A stretch of 64,000 nucleotides of DNA from Peromyscus leucopus (GCF_004664715.2 NC_051082.1:3134124-3198123); one strand, 5' to 3'. Positions 45,804 to 57,968 are shown, counted from the first letter of the stretch. Notes: generated by a model from the letters alone, not told the origin. Numbers and translations: made by a program.

Positions 45804-46084
45804 TTTTCTTGATTAATGATTAGTGTGGGAGACCCAACCCATTGTGGGTGGTACTACCACCAAGATGAGGGGTCCTGGGGTATATATAAGAAAGCAGATG
45901 AAGCAATCCATGGAGAACAAGTCAGGGGCAGTACTCTTTTATGGCCTCTTCATCAGTTCCTGTCTTTAGGTTCCTGCTCTGACTTCCTTCAGCGATAAAC
46001 TTCAGGCAGTAAGAAAAAATAAACCCTTTCCTTCCCAGGTTTCTTTGGTCATGGTGTTTTACCACAGCAACAGAAACTCTAAGT
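45685..46084 (+). mobile_element. Rodent interspersed repeat with internal (CA)n
   Basis: TCAACTGGACACAACTTAGA, GGGAACCTCAGTTGAGAAAA, a (CA)n at 45759-45800, GCATTTTCTTGATTAATGAT, GGGTATATATAAGAAAGCAG and TCATGGTGTTTTACCACAGC. Same family as the 3' half of 46085-47212. Confidence 0.75.
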
Positions 46085-47212
46085 AGGACAGAAATAGGAA
46101 CCATGCTGTGGGGGTATTGATGTGGTAGATCCGACCACGTGTTTTGGGAAGGGCTGTGGTGGTATTTGAAGTTGGGTTGCAAAAGCCATTGAGGGCTTTG
46201 AGCTCAGTGGACTGTTGTGTGGGGTCCTGGGAGATAAGAGTGTTGGGAGAAGTGCAGACAGTGGTGACCTGACTTATGGGGGGGCAGCAGCAGCAGTGGA
46301 GCGGAGCTTGCCTGAGTCTACAGGTGAGCTGTGTGTGCCACAAACCGCAGAGCTGGAGAAATGGAGCCTCCTGGAGCCCACAGGATCTTAACAGGGTCTA
46401 AGACATCAACTACTGGATTTTTTTTTTATGCCGCTGAAGTTTAGTTTTGCTTTGATTTACTATGCTCTGGATCTTCCTTTTTTGAAATAAAAAGATATGT
46501 AACTTTTTTTTAAATAAGAACCCACTGTTAAGAGACTTTGGAATTTTAGAGAAATTTTGGACTTTGAGAAGGACTTTGGTTGTTTTAAAGAGACTGAAAT
46601 TTAAAGTGTTTGAATATTTTAAAGACTGGGGGACTTTTACAATTGGAATGTTTTAATAATGTGATATTAATATTAACATGTAATCTTGGGGGCAAATGAG
46701 AAAGGAAAGGCTATGGTTGGAAAGTGATGTATTTGTGCGTCAAGCTGACAAAGGATCAATTCTTTTGGCTAGTTTTTTTTTTTTTAAATCAATTTGATAC
46801 AATGTAGAGACATTTAAGAAGAAAGACTTTCAATTGAGAAAATGCCCCCTAAATTGTCCTGTGGGGCATTCTTGAGTGAATACTGATGTGAAGGGCCCAG
46901 CCCATTGTGGGTGGTACTACCCACTAGACAGGTGGTCCTGGGTTGTATAAGAAAGCAGACAGAGCAAGGAGTGAGTGGCAAGCTAGTAAGCAGCATTCCC
47001 CCATGGCTTCTGCTTCAGTTCCTGCCTCCAGGTTCCTGCCTCCAGGTTCCTGCCTCCAGGTTCCTGCCTCCAGGTTCCTGCCTTGAGTTCTTGCCCTGTC
47101 TTTCCCCAGTAATGGAGTGTGATATGAGTGTGTGTAAGATGAAGTAAACCATTTTCTTCCCAAGTCGCTTTTGGTCATGGTGTTTATCACAGCAATAGGA
47201 AACCTAAGACAG
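46085..47212 (+). mobile_element. Composite rodent interspersed repeat, copy 2
   Basis: Parallel to 9380-10140: AGTTTAGTTTTGCTTTGATT, a series of GGAATTTTAGAGA/GACTTTTACA phrases, ATTTGTGCGTCAAGCTGACA, then GGCTAGTTTTTTTT, GAAAATGCCCCCTAAATTG, GGGTTGTATAAGAAAGCAGA and GTCATGGTGTTTATCACAGC. A 14-bp unit TTCCTGCCTCCAGG is repeated four times near 47020-47080. Confidence 0.75.
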
Positions 47213-47930
47213 TGTGTGTGCGTGTGTATGTGTTTCTGGACATGTTCCCCTTAATTTAGAAAAAATAAAATAAAATAAAATACAGGATAAAAGGGCTTGT
47301 TAGAATCCTTCCCAAGCCTGAGTTGGTTCCTCTCCATCTCTATGCAAACTATAGAATTCTGTATATCGAGTGCAAATTTAAGCCAAGTCTGATCATCCAG
47401 ACTCCAGACATTGTCACCAACATAGTAGATCTACTGCTCATTTGTCCCCATTCCATGGTGACCATACAATAACATGATAGTGAACAGCTGGGTCTTCTGG
47501 TTGCAGGGAGTTGAAGTGAGCCTGTGAGAGGCACGCTTTTCCTCTTAGAGAAGGTGAGATGCACCTGACGGCAAATGCCAAGAGCTCCTAGGGTGGTAAG
47601 GACACAGCAGGGCTGTGAGAGGGTCCTGAGAACCATCTACAGCTGCGAGCACTCACATGGGCACACGATCAGCTGCGTTCATCATTACAGGTGCAACTTC
47701 ATGCTGCTGGGCACCCAGGAGGTCCACAACAGGTTTCCTAGCTTGCCTTTATAAATGGGATCTCACTGCATCCCATGTGCATATGTGTACCTGTATATCT
47801 GTGTGTGTGTGTGTGTGTGTGTGTGTTCTGTTGAACTAAGTATCAAGCACCCAGTAGGTCCATAATAAATTCCCTTTGCTTTTTAGGGAGCTGAGTATTG
47901 CATAGGTCCACAATAAGCTCCCTTATCTTC

Positions 47931-48088
47931 TTTTTTTTTTTTTTTTTCCGAGACAGGGTTTCTCTATGTAGCTTTGCGCCTTTCTGGAACTCGCTTTGTA
48001 GACCAGGCTGGCCTCGAACTCACAGAGATCCGCCTGGCTCTGCCTTCTGAGTGCTGGGATTAAAGGCGTGCGCCACCAACGCCCGGCC
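47931..48088 (-). mobile_element. B1 SINE, young
   Basis: T-rich tail of about 20, then GAGACAGGGTTTCTCTATGT, AGCTTTGCGCCTTTCTGGAA, GACCAGGCTGGCCTCGAACT, CACAGAGATCCGCCTGGCTC and GGCGTGCGCCACCAACGCCC. The GTAGCTTTGCGCCTTTC variant is one I associate with cricetid rodents. Confidence 0.95.
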
Positions 48089-48283
48089 TCTTATCCTTCT
48101 TATAGAGCTGAGTACCCAGAAGGTCTACAACAGAAGCCTGTACCCTCCAGGTGACTCTGAAGTCTCAAAGGGCTGCCCCATAGATCCATCCTGAGCATCT
48201 TAGTCCTATATGAGACCATGTCCCCAGCAGGCCAGTGCCAGATCCCGAGCCTGCACTTCTAGGGCTGTGGGGGGTTCAGTTAC

Positions 48284-48397
48284 CAGGCTCTTGCTCCGGG
48301 TCACATTCTCCAGCTCACTGTGCATGTTCTCCAAGTCCGCAGTCAGCACCTTCTGGGTCTTCAAGGCGTCCTCACATTTGGCCTCACTCTGCGTCAG
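48284..48397 (-). CDS. Myo18b: Myo18b coiled-coil tail exon, 38 codons
   Basis: This 114-nt minus-strand exon is in phase 0 at both ends. It reads from LTQSEAKCEDALKTQKV to ELENVTRSKSL and continues the myosin XVIIIb coiled coil. The acceptor is strong (pyrimidine tract ending CTGTCCAG before 48397) and the donor is CTG|GTAACT after 48284. It joins directly to VHSQ of the preceding exon and to VDEQLYRL of the next, as in human MYO18B, where the first residues are LEQSEAKCEEALKTQ. The few differences (LT for LE, D for E, NVTRS for NMTRN, the human residues being from memory) are conservative rod changes of the kind expected between orders of mammals. I see nothing abnormal in it. Confidence 0.95.
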
Positions 48398-49105
48398 CTG
48401 GACAGGAACAGGAGCAGAAGGAAGTCACTTCTCTAACATCCCCCTCCCTACCAGCCCAGCCCAGCCCTAGCTGGCTACCCCCACACCTTGACACCTGTCT
48501 GTCAGCATACATTGTGTGAGCCAGGAGTATCTGTGCCTGAGGCAGCGTGGGTCTGAGCCCAGCACTGTCCTGTGACAGGGCTCTGAACCCTGCTGCAGGA
48601 GTCCAGGGGATTTCACTGGACACACCCGAGGATGCCTACTTCCCACTCAGCACCAGGCCCAAGACACACAGGGAGCAGTCAACGGTCCTTCCCAGAGGAG
48701 ACAGGCAAGGACAGGTAGTGACAACCTCTCTGGAAAGTACAGGGAGTGGGACAAAGGGGCAGAGGGATGAAAGGAAGAACCATCATGCCAGGCTTGTGCC
48801 TCAAAGGATGGCAGGAGCCTACCAGCCCTGACCGGGCGTGGGTTAAGCTTGTCTGCAAACCTTTCGAAGAAAAAGCATTCTGCACAGAAGGGCCTCCTGT
48901 GCTTGCCTTTGACCAGATCTCAGTCACTTAAACTGCTTTCTCATCCCCTGCCTTCTCATCTGTTGGTAGCCTACAACACCAGGCACATGCCGCCCCCCAA
49001 GAGTGGAGGGACCAGTCCCATGGAGAAACCCGCATCAGCACACAGACCCCGTGACCGGCGTGCAAATAGCAGTTTCCCATGATCCCCAGAAGTAGAATCT
49101 CCAGA

Positions 49106-49110
<5 letters not shown>

Positions 49111-49156
<46 letters not shown>
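49111..49156. repeat. (CA)n microsatellite
   Basis: About 46 nt of uninterrupted CA. Confidence 0.95.
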
Positions 49157-49159
<3 letters not shown>

Positions 49160-49294
49160 GAAACAATGTGGACTCAGTTGGGTAGTGTCTCACCCAGAGC
49201 TCACACTTTTGAGAAACAGAAGTCATCCCAGGATTCCCTAGGCACACATACTTTCACTTCAGAAACCACGGTCTCCTGAAGGGTTAAGGATCTG

Positions 49295-49390
49295 CTCATG
49301 GAGCCACACACCTGTAATCCAGCATTTGGAAGGCTGAGGCAGGAGGATAGTGATCAGGCCGATCCTGCCTCAAAAAAGAAGAAAGTGAAA
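49295..49390 (+). mobile_element. B1-type SINE, old
   Basis: GGAGCCACACACCTGTAATC, CAGCATTTGGAAGGCTGAGG and CAGGAGGATAGTGATCAGGC, then CCTGCCTCAAAAAAG. Confidence 0.7.
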
Positions 49391-50202
49391 CAGGTGACCA
49401 GGCCTGCCGAAGAGGCCTCTGGGTGAGCAAGCAGCAAGCTGACCATGTAAGAAAGGCCTCCAGTCCAGGCAGAGGCTGTACACGGCCCCCTTGGGAACAA
49501 TCCCACCTCCTCCAAACAAAGAACAGCTCTAATGTCAAGGCGCTCCACCCATATGTCGCCTTGACCATGAAAATAACAGCCCAAGCGTAGGGGTCAGTGG
49601 CCTTGGCTAGGCGCCATCCACAGGAGGGATGAAACTCCAGGCTGAGCTCGATCTGCCAAGCTGGAAGCCCGACGCCTCTGGTGAGGCAGGGAGGCTAGAA
49701 GAAGGGCTCCCCACAGAGGCAGGGAGCAAAGCTTGAGTGGGGGGCTCGCCAAGGATAAACCTGCCCTAATACAATCTGGGAAGAGGTCACAGCAAATGCA
49801 ACAGGGCAGAGCCAGGGGCCAAGGGAGGGAAGCCAGACAGGTGCCCCTCCCGGGACAAGAGGGGACAAGGCTGAGAATGTGTCTGGGGGTCACAGCAGGT
49901 TGGTGACGGTAGCTGGTGACGTCGGCCCATGAAACAGCCCATCCTGTCACAGATGAAGAATCCCACTGCAGTGGCCGGGGAAGAGGGTGGCCCACGACTT
50001 GCCAGCGTCAGATTCAAGTCTTCAAGGCTCCTGCCCCAAGTGTTCCTGGATCCCCTGGACCCATCTGGGCACAGTTCTTGCTGACAGACCTCTTCCTCAC
50101 CGTCTCAGCCCTCACCAGAGCTTCCACTGTCTCCACACAACTGCCTCCCGGCCCCCCACTACCTCCACACTCACCCTGCCGCCCCATCCCGCCACGTCTC
50201 TC

Positions 50203-50615
50203 TGCATTCTCACTGTCTCTCTGCATTCTCACCGTCTCTCTGCATTCTCACCGTCTCTCTGCATTCTCACCGTCTCTCTGCATTCTCACCGTCTCTCTGC
50301 ATTCTCACTGTCTCTCTGCATTCTCACCGTCTCTCTGCATTCTCACTGTCTCTCTGCATTCTCACTGTCTCTCTGCATTCTCACTGTCTCTCCCGCCACC
50401 GTCTCTCTGCATTCTCATCTCTCTCCCACCACGGTCTCTGTATTCTCACTGTCTCTCCCACCATGGTCTCTGCATTTTCACTGTCTCTCCCACCATAGTC
50501 TCTGCATTCTCACTGTCTCTCTGCATTCTCACCATCTCTCTGCATTCTCACTGTCTCTCCCGCCACCATCTCTCTGCATTCTCACCATCTCTCTGCATTC
50601 TCGCTGTCTCTCCCT
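50203..50615. repeat. 19-bp minisatellite, about 20 copies
   Basis: Unit TCTCTCTGCATTCTCACYG repeated, with deletion variants CCGCCACC and CCACCATGG in the second half. Pyrimidine-rich on the plus strand, so purine-rich in the Myo18b pre-mRNA. The Ser-Leu-His frames here are not genes. Confidence 0.95.
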
Positions 50616-51149
50616 GACCCCCACTCTCCCCATCTCAGCTCTTTCTCCATCCCCCACTGTCTCCCCAACACCCGCCACTAGCATTCAGGGAGAGCGATTG
50701 AGATCCCCATCACATACACATCAACTGTAAGCCCAGGAACGGCTTTGCTTCCCTATGAGAAGTCATCCGCCTGCTTTAAATACTCGGGGAAATGTTTTCT
50801 TTGGACTTACAGGGCTTCTAGACAAGTCAGCCAGACATATGGAGAGAGGTGGAACGGGAATGCTCTATTTCTGTAGAGAGCTTAGATCCTGGGTTCCTGG
50901 GTTTGGTTGAACAACTTGAGGGATTTAAAAATACAGAATTGTAAATGCCACCGGGAGAACATTCCACCTGAGTTTACAAGGCTAGACTGGATGCTTTCCC
51001 GGCTGGACAGGCCACCTCGGCATGTGGCAGACTCTACCTTCAGCGTGGAGGTTTCCTCCAGAGAGGGTCACCCCACAGTCCACACTGCAGACAGCCCAAT
51101 CACACACAGCAAAAGCTGCCATTGTAAGCCTATTAAAAATGTCCCCTGA

Positions 51150-51376
51150 GGGCCGGGGAGGTGGCTCAGTGGTTAGGAGCACTTGCTGCTCTTCCAGGGG
51201 ATCCAAGTTTGGTTCCCAGCATTCATGTTAGGTGGCTCACAGCTACCTATAACTCCACCTCCAGGGTCGCCAATGTCCTCTTCTGGCATTCATGGGCACC
51301 TACACTCACACTCACACACTCCTACACAGACACACGTATATATATACATAATTAAAAATAAATTTAAAAAAAAAGT
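51150..51376 (+). mobile_element. B2 SINE
   Basis: tRNA-like head GGAGGTGGCTCAGTGGTTAG, AGCACTTGCTGCTCTTCCAG, GGTTCCCAGCATTCATG, body GTGGCTCACAGCTACCTATA, and a (CACACT)/(AAATAAA) tail. Confidence 0.9.
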
Positions 51377-51544
51377 CAACAGGCTCAAGCCGTGTCTATG
51401 CAACACAGCTGTGGACAGTGGATGCAATAGACGAGTTCCAAGACCACATCGGTGACGATCTTTGTTGTTTGGTCATTTAGTAAACGTTCCAGAATTGTGC
51501 TGATCCACACAGAGACTACTGTGCATTGCTGTGTCTAGAGCAGC

Positions 51545-51705
51545 ATTTTCAGTGCTGAGTACTGAGCCCAGGGGCTTGCATGCGCTCGGCAAGCATTGGT
51601 TCACTCAGCTCCACCCCCAGACCCTGTTTCTTTTGTTTGTTTTATTTTAAGACAGGGCTTCACTCACTTGAACAGGCCGGCCTTGATCTAACTCTGTATT
51701 GTAAG
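51545..51705 (-). mobile_element. SINE fragment, ID/B1 type
   Basis: CTGAGCCCAGGGGCTTGCAT, GCGCTCGGCAAGCATT, then TTTTAAGACAGGGCTTCACT and CAGGCCGGCCTTGATCTAAC. Confidence 0.65.
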
Positions 51706-52002
51706 GAAATTGCTGCCAAGGAAGAAAGTGGGGGTGAGCCCTAAAGGTTCAGTTTGTGGGAGCATCTTCCACTTTGGCTTCAGGAACAGGCAGGAAAATT
51801 TTTGCCCCTGTGGCAGGACAAGGGCCCAGGTTGAGGGTGTGTGTGGATATTTATGTGAAGTTAAGTGTGGACATTTTACAGTAGAAATCAGCTTCCACCT
51901 GTGGACTCAGGGAGGCAAAAAAAATTGGGGGGGGGCACTTTAGACCTAGTCTGTCCTGGTTTAGAAAACAGAAACTTGGGGCGTGCGTGTGGCGAGGGGG
52001 GG

Positions 52003-52112
52003 GGTGAGACAGGATTTCAGTACATACACAGGCTGGCCTTGAATTGGTGGGAATCCTCCTACCTCAGCCTCCCGAGGGCTGGGACTCCAGGCATGAGCTG
52101 CCATGGCCAACT
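52003..52112 (-). mobile_element. B1-type SINE, old
   Basis: GAGACAGGATTTCAGTACAT, CAGGCTGGCCTTGAATTGGT and CTACCTCAGCCTCCCGAGGG. Confidence 0.75.
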
Positions 52113-52445
52113 AGCCCTTATATCAATGTTAAAACTTAGATTTTTGATGAAGATAAAGGGCACAATGTCTCTCACGTGCTCACAGATGCTTCGGGAGCTG
52201 CGGGTCTGTGAAGACAATGATGAAACAGATTTGGCCAAATGTCCCTCGTGAATCCAAGAGCTGGAGAGCTCAATGGTAGAGAACTTGTATTTCATGTATC
52301 CAGTCCTGGGCTCCACCCCAGCGCCACAAACAAATGGCCACCTATGGATGAAGGGTACACCAGATCCCTGGGGGCTGTTCTCAGCCTCCTGGTACATTTT
52401 AAGTTCTTTATAGAGTGTTTTTCTAGAGTGCAGGACCTGGACCAT

Positions 52446-52565
52446 CAGTGTGGTGGCTCACACCCAGGTAGGTCATAAGTCAAGGTCATTCTTGGTTATA
52501 TAGCAACATTTGAGGCCAGCCTGGGCTACATGAAACTCAAGTCTCAAAGAAATAATTCTTTCAAA
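52446..52565 (+). mobile_element. B3/B1-type SINE fragment
   Basis: TGTGGTGGCTCACACCCAGG and TTTGAGGCCAGCCTGGGCTA followed by CTCAAGTCTCAAAGAAATA. Confidence 0.6.
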
Positions 52566-52577
52566 ACAGACAAATGG

Positions 52578-52615
52578 GATGTGTGCGTGAGTGCGTGCAT
52601 GCGTGCGTGGTGTGC

Positions 52616-52656
<41 letters not shown>
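52578..52656. repeat. (GTGC)n(GT)n microsatellite
   Basis: GTGCGTGAGTGCGTGCATGC then about 36 nt of GT. Confidence 0.93.
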
Positions 52657-52657
<1 letters not shown>

Positions 52658-53379
52658 TGCATGGTGTATACATATATGTATGTGAGTGTGCAGTTGCACA
52701 CACCCATGCACATGCACACACAGAGGCCACAGCAGGATGTAGGGCATCCTCCTTATCACCCTTCACCTTGCTGCCTTGAGACAGAGTCTGAACTAGAAGT
52801 CGCTGCCTCATGAGGCCAGCCAGTGCGCTCTACGGATGTGCCTGCCTCTGTCCCCGATGCTGGAGGTACAGGTACCCGAAGCCACGCCCCACATTTTACA
52901 AGATGCTGAGGATGCGAACTCGGGTCTTCTTCCCTGAGCCATCCCCCGGCTCCTTCCCATCGAGTCTCATCCGATCCTTGTTTGGCAGGTTCCCTCTTCG
53001 AGGCTAAGCCACCTCCTCAGATGGGTCCTCGCAGTGCTCTGGCCTTCATTGAAGATGGCCGGCAGCCTGTGTGGTCACTGGGGATTTGCTCCATGCAGAC
53101 ACGTGTCCAAGCACATCAGCCCTGGCTTCCTGGCAGCCACTGGGTGCATTTCATAGCCTGGCGTACAGGGTTAGGTCATGGCACGGAGGTGCCTGGTGGT
53201 GTACAAACCACTCACTCTCCTCTTAGTGGCACCTTGGGGGCTCAGGGCGCTGCTGCTTGCCTGGCCCTCCCCGGATAAGCAGTGCCCTTTAGACAGAAAA
53301 CTAGATTTCCCTGCCCGCGATGCAAAAGCTGGCCCTTCTTCACGCTTCGTTCATCACCGCCTTGGAAGTGTCAATATTT

Positions 53380-53540
53380 GTGGGTGAACAGACCTGTGAC
53401 CACCATGTTTCCAGCCAATTACGACATGGTCTTTATCTCCCCTGACAGGAGGTTAGGTTAATATTGAATCAATCCCCTCCAACATCATCCTTAGAGAGAA
53501 AAACCAAATAAAACACCTAGTGAGGCCATTGTTCCGGGGC
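53380..53540. promoter_or_regulatory. Repeat-free island (candidate)
   Basis: CCAGCCAATTACGACATGGT, CTTTATCTCCCCTGACAGG (GATA-type) and GTTAATATTGAATCAATCCC. Regulatory identity is inferred. Confidence 0.25.
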
Positions 53541-53854
53541 TGCGGGATGGAGAGATGTGTCCCCAAGGTGCCTGGTCACACAAAGACTCCCATCAGGGCA
53601 TCTTCTCAGGGCTTGTTAATTACCTCGGCTGTCTCACGGAAGCATAGGTGACACATGGTGACAGATGCCCCAATTAAGGCCACTGGGGATAGATCCGGGG
53701 TCATCAGTCTTCTCTGATGGGAGCCCCGGGCTGGTAGTTAATCACAGCTGGGAGTGTATGGTGAAGATGGGCAAGCCTAATGGCCCAGTCACAGTCCCTG
53801 GGGGAAGGGCCCACCTGAGCACCAGAGGTTCTGGAAGGATGTGATGCCCCGGGG

Positions 53855-53960
53855 ATGTAGCAGGGCCAACCTCTGAACCGCTGGAACCCTGGGTTCAAAT
53901 CCCAGCTCTTCTTATAGTCTCCGTGATTCCGGATAAGGAGGAAAATCTGGGACACAGGAA
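53855..53960 (+). mobile_element. MIR-type ancient SINE
   Basis: GATGTAGCAGGGCCAACCTC and CTGGGTTCAAATCCCAGCTC (B box), then TTCCGGATAAGGAGG. Looks tRNA-like but does not fold as a tRNA. Confidence 0.6.
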
Positions 53961-54839
53961 TGAAGGGCAGGATATGATGACCTTTCATCCCGGCCATGGG
54001 AGGCATAGACGGCGGCGAGAGATAATGTGAAGTCAAGTTCAGAGGACAGATACCCATTGGGCAAAGAGGAATCTGAAGGTAGAAATAGGGCCCCCCAGAG
54101 GCATAGTCCATGCAAAGTTGACAATGAAAGACAGCAGCGGCAGCGGACACTGCTGGTGATGATGGTGAGACCAAAGCCGGGGAGCTGGGCTGGGCACCCC
54201 ATGGATCAGACTAAAGAGCCTGGACTCGGTGCAAAGGATGCTGGGAAGTTGCTTGTCGATCACGCTTGCAAGCAGCCAAGAGTGCGTTGAGGTCTTCCAA
54301 ACCTTCCTCCAAAGGTCAGGTCGTGGGCTGCGGCTGGGGCTGATGGCAGCACCCAACTGGTACACACAAAGCCCTGGGTGTCACCCCCAGCATTAGGGAC
54401 CCCCAGCGAGGTGACAGAGAAACTCTCTGGACAAGGTGCAAAGCCAGAACCTGGAGAGAATTCCTGGCAGGAGGCGGACAGGTGGCTTTTACTAAGGGCA
54501 GGCAGAGCACAGGGAACTGATTTGGGAGCGCTGTCGAGGGCTGTGCCGGAGACCCGTGATGGCAGCTTTTTGCCTAACAGGCAGGAGAGGGCAGGGCCCT
54601 GAGTGTGAATTAAGTAAACAATAAAGGGTCCTGTACAACGTCTGTCGTCTGTCCGCCTGCTCCCCACCCCACCCCCAGTTAACAGAAACCGATGGCGTGC
54701 CTCCTCTGGGAAGGGAGGTGGCAGATGCGGGTCCAGTGAAGAGTAAGTAAATAAGCACACAGATAACTAACCAGCACCCGGGACCTGCCACCCCTTCAGC
54801 TCTCCGCGGAGCAGGTGCCAGCGCCCGCCACCCCTGGCC

Positions 54840-54990
54840 CCACAGATGTTACTGGCACAGTGATTATCTCAATTACCCATCTTGGTTGTTGGGATGGCTT
54901 GTTTCCAGGTTAGTTTCGGTGAAAACATCTGACGGGAATTAATTAGCACCTTATAAAACACTGCGTCCAGATGTCAAAGACGCTCCCCCC
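54840..54990. promoter_or_regulatory. Repeat-free AT-rich island (candidate)
   Basis: GTGATTATCTCAATTACCCA and GACGGGAATTAATTAGCACC followed by TTATAAAACACTGCG. Homeodomain cores beside a TATAAAA; no transcript evidence. Confidence 0.3.
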
Positions 54991-55094
54991 ACCCTCCAGC
55001 CCAAGCAGCCAACACAGGTGAGTGGAGGAGGGAGGGGTACCCAGGGCGTTCTTCCTGACATCCTGTCCTAGAAGGGCTCCTTGTGATGCAAGGT

Positions 55095-55275
55095 CCTGTG
55101 TCGCTCAGGCTGGCCTCAAACTTGCTATGTAGCTGAGGATGACCTTGAACTTCCGATCCTTCTGCCTTTCACACCTCAAGACCTGAGGTGTGTATGTGGC
55201 GCTGGGTTGGAAGCTGCCCGGTCCAGGTTTTCATGCACGCTGGGTAAGCACTCCGTCAGCTCTATCCCCAACCCC
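55095..55275 (-). mobile_element. B3/B1-type SINE, old
   Basis: TGTCGCTCAGGCTGGCCTCA, CTTGCTATGTAGCTGAGGAT and GACCTTGAACTTCCGATCCT, ending with TAAGCACTCCGTCAGCTCTA of the tRNA-like part. Confidence 0.7.
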
Positions 55276-55831
55276 AATCCTGGAGGTCCTACAAAGGGAA
55301 TTCTACAGATCCTGTGATCTGATGTTCTTTGGGGGTGTGGTGTCTTCTATGACATATGACACAGATGTCCCTGAAAGGTAGGGGCTGGCTCAGGGTCACC
55401 CAGGCAGGAGATGAACCCACTGTACACCTCTGTCCATGCCCCTTACAAGATAAACGGCCTTCGCCCTGGGCATCCATCCTTCCATGAGCAACCTGTAAGT
55501 GCCCAGAGTCCACCCCAGTGTCCGAAGAAGCCCTTTATTGGAGTACCTGGAGCAACAAGTGATGACCACACTCCACGTTAGGAAGAGCTGGAGGTGAGAC
55601 CCCTCCCAATATGAAATCAGCAACACCAGACTAGGTGCTCTGGGCTCAAAATTCAGGTCTTTTCAAAGTAGCAGCGCTGAGGTAGATCACGTGAACATCA
55701 CCCCACAGTCGGCATCCTCACCCACAGATGGTTGGACTGCCAAGGGGAAGGGAATTTTGTAGGCAAGTGGCTTCTGCCTCCTAAAGCCAGCATCAGGCAC
55801 CCTGATGTGGTTGTTTAACATTCGGATCTGA

Positions 55832-55942
55832 AGCTGGTCATGGTTGTTCACACAGTAATTCCAGTACTTGGAAGGTCTAGGGTGGAGGGTTCGAGGCCAG
55901 CCTGGGCTGCATAGCCAGATCCTGCCTCCAAAGATCAAACAA
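55832..55942 (+). mobile_element. B1-type SINE, old
   Basis: GCTGGTCATGGTTGTTCACA, CAGTAATTCCAGTACTTGGA and GAGGCCAGCCTGGGCTGCAT. Confidence 0.65.
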
Positions 55943-57329
55943 AGCAACCAATAGAAAGCAAGCTTCTTTCTAACCCAGACTTGACAACAGGAGAGAGGAC
56001 TGAAACATGCTGTTCTAGAAAAATGCTCAGCTCGCTGAGGTACAGCTGTATTCAAGGCTCTGAGGTCAAGCCTGGTCTACACCGGGCTCTGGACACAGGT
56101 TAAGAGGACCACATCCGGTGAGCCAAGGTTCAAGAGCTCAGGATGGCCGGCATCCAGCTCCAGACCTGTCTTGTTCTGTGCCTTTGGGTAAAGTGCCCAG
56201 TCAGCCCCTCAGACTCTGGCTTCTCGTGAGCACAGTGGGCTAAATACAGGAATATCTAACTGCTTGGGCAGCAGCAGGGATCGCCTGAACTAACACACGC
56301 CCGGCCAGCCAAATCTCACCTGCGAGTCCCATCAATTCAAAACCGAACTCGGGCCCTGTGGGAAGTTGCTTCTTTCTTATCCATCTGGGGTGAAACCCAA
56401 GCCTTCTCCTCTCTCCCTTCCTCCAGGCGTAAGGAGCTGACCCTAGGTAGCAGAGACCTCTGCGTGTCCCTACCAGGACCCTGCGTCTTCCTCCTCCCCT
56501 CAAAATCAGGCCACTGCATGCATTTGTGCCACGGTTTGGCTATTCCATCAGGTGTGGATTTCATAAGGTGGGTACCACGCCCGTCTTACTGACAGTCCTT
56601 CCCATAGCTCTACCCATCACGGGGGCACACAGTAGTGCTGCATAAACACCCAATGAGCAAGCACACGGACAGACAGAAGAAACTGTCCGATGCTATCCAC
56701 AGCAGCGACATGCCAAATTGGCTGGCTCTCCCTCCCGCTTGGCCTTTCCTGCCTCAGTCCCTGGGGCCCTCAGGCATAGGACAAACACCAGACACCAGAC
56801 AGGAGCTGCAGTGGTACCAGGAACCATCGTTGCTTTATCTAATTAGCTCCGACTCCTGCATCCGGGGACACGTGTGCCAGGAGCCGAAGCAACTGTACCC
56901 TGACCTCTGGTCCAGGAGCTCTGTCCTCACAGTCATTTCCATGACAACGGCGGCAGAGAGCCAAGGCTGTGGATCCCTTTGATGGGAGCCGGATACAGAG
57001 AGCAGGAAAGAGAACTTTCAGAAGAATGAGGCTCTTTGATTCTGCCCAAGCTGCCCTCATTAAACACCACTGCTTCCTGGGAACGCACATCTTAACCCCG
57101 CAGAGGGACTGTCAGGAAATACTTTTAAGAGGGGGTGGGGGGAAGGGAAAGAAGAGAAAACCACGCCAGGTTCCTTTGTCAGGACACTTGCTTGAGGGTA
57201 GGGGTGACTTCAGAGGCTGGGAAGCAGGAACAAGAGATGTGAGGCCCTCACCCTGTGAGGTGCTCAGTCCCCAGCTGAGTCAAGATGTCCAGGCTGTCCT
57301 CCCCATTCTCCTCCTACAACAGGTAGGAA

Positions 57330-57480
57330 GATGCGAGGTAACCCAGGGAGACCCTGGTTCTGGACTCGGAGTCAAAAGCTTCAGGTCCCGGCCCCGCCAC
57401 CGCTGGGAAAAATGTTCCCATCTACAAAGCGGCCATGGGGTACCCCTCTGCTCCCCGGAAGATCTCATGATGACTAAGTG
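57330..57480 (+). mobile_element. MIR-type ancient SINE
   Basis: CCCTGGTTCTGGACTCGGAG, CTTCAGGTCCCGGCCCCGCC and GAAAAATGTTCCCATCTACA fit MIR order; diverged. Confidence 0.45.
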
Positions 57481-57943
57481 CCTCTGGCTGCCATATGATC
57501 ACAAAGCGTACACGGGGTGAGCGAGTGCCCTGCCATTGCCGGGATACAAGACTTTTAGCGCCCAGACAAAGAAGGTCTGGAGTAAGCCAGATTGGTGGTC
57601 ACCTGGAGGAGAGGGACCCACTAAGGGAAGAGAGACGATCACAGAGTGTGGGATGGTGGCCCAGTGTCTCCTGGGTTGGTGGAACTTAGTTTGCTTAGTA
57701 TTCCTTCCCCTCCTCGCCCTCCCTCTCCCTCTCCCCTCCTCCCTCCCTCTCTCCTTCTTGGTCATGAGGTGAGCATCTCCGCCTCCCATGATGTTCTGCC
57801 TCAGCACAGGCCCTCAGGGATGGGGCCAAGTGATCTCGGACTGAACCATCAAAATCCACGAGTAAGCCTCTGTTCATTGGCTAACAGAAGATGCTAAGCT
57901 GTCTGGAGATGCCAGGTGATAACATGCACAGAGGATCCAGTAC

Positions 57944-57968
57944 ATGGGGGGGGGGGGCGGGGGCGGCA
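57944..57968 (+). repeat. G-rich tract
   Basis: ATGG followed by ten or more G, then CGGGGGCGGC. Confidence 0.8.

Larger units (their letters stand above)
45279..48283 (-). other. Myo18b: Myo18b intron, 3.0 kb
   Basis: Intron from CTG|GTAACT to CCCTGCAG. Most of it is repeat: two related rodent elements (45685-46084 and 46085-47212) and a young B1 (47931-48088). The remainder, 47230-47930, has a short (GT)n and no recognisable gene. Confidence 0.88.

Noticed and set aside
49916..50730. Two overlapping plus-strand frames of 233 and 247 codons
   Set aside because: Most of their length is the 19-bp repeat; the flanking sequence shows no domain.
53876..53915. Possible tRNA gene (B-box GGTTCAAATCC)
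   Set aside because: No matching acceptor or anticodon arms; sequence order is that of a MIR SINE.
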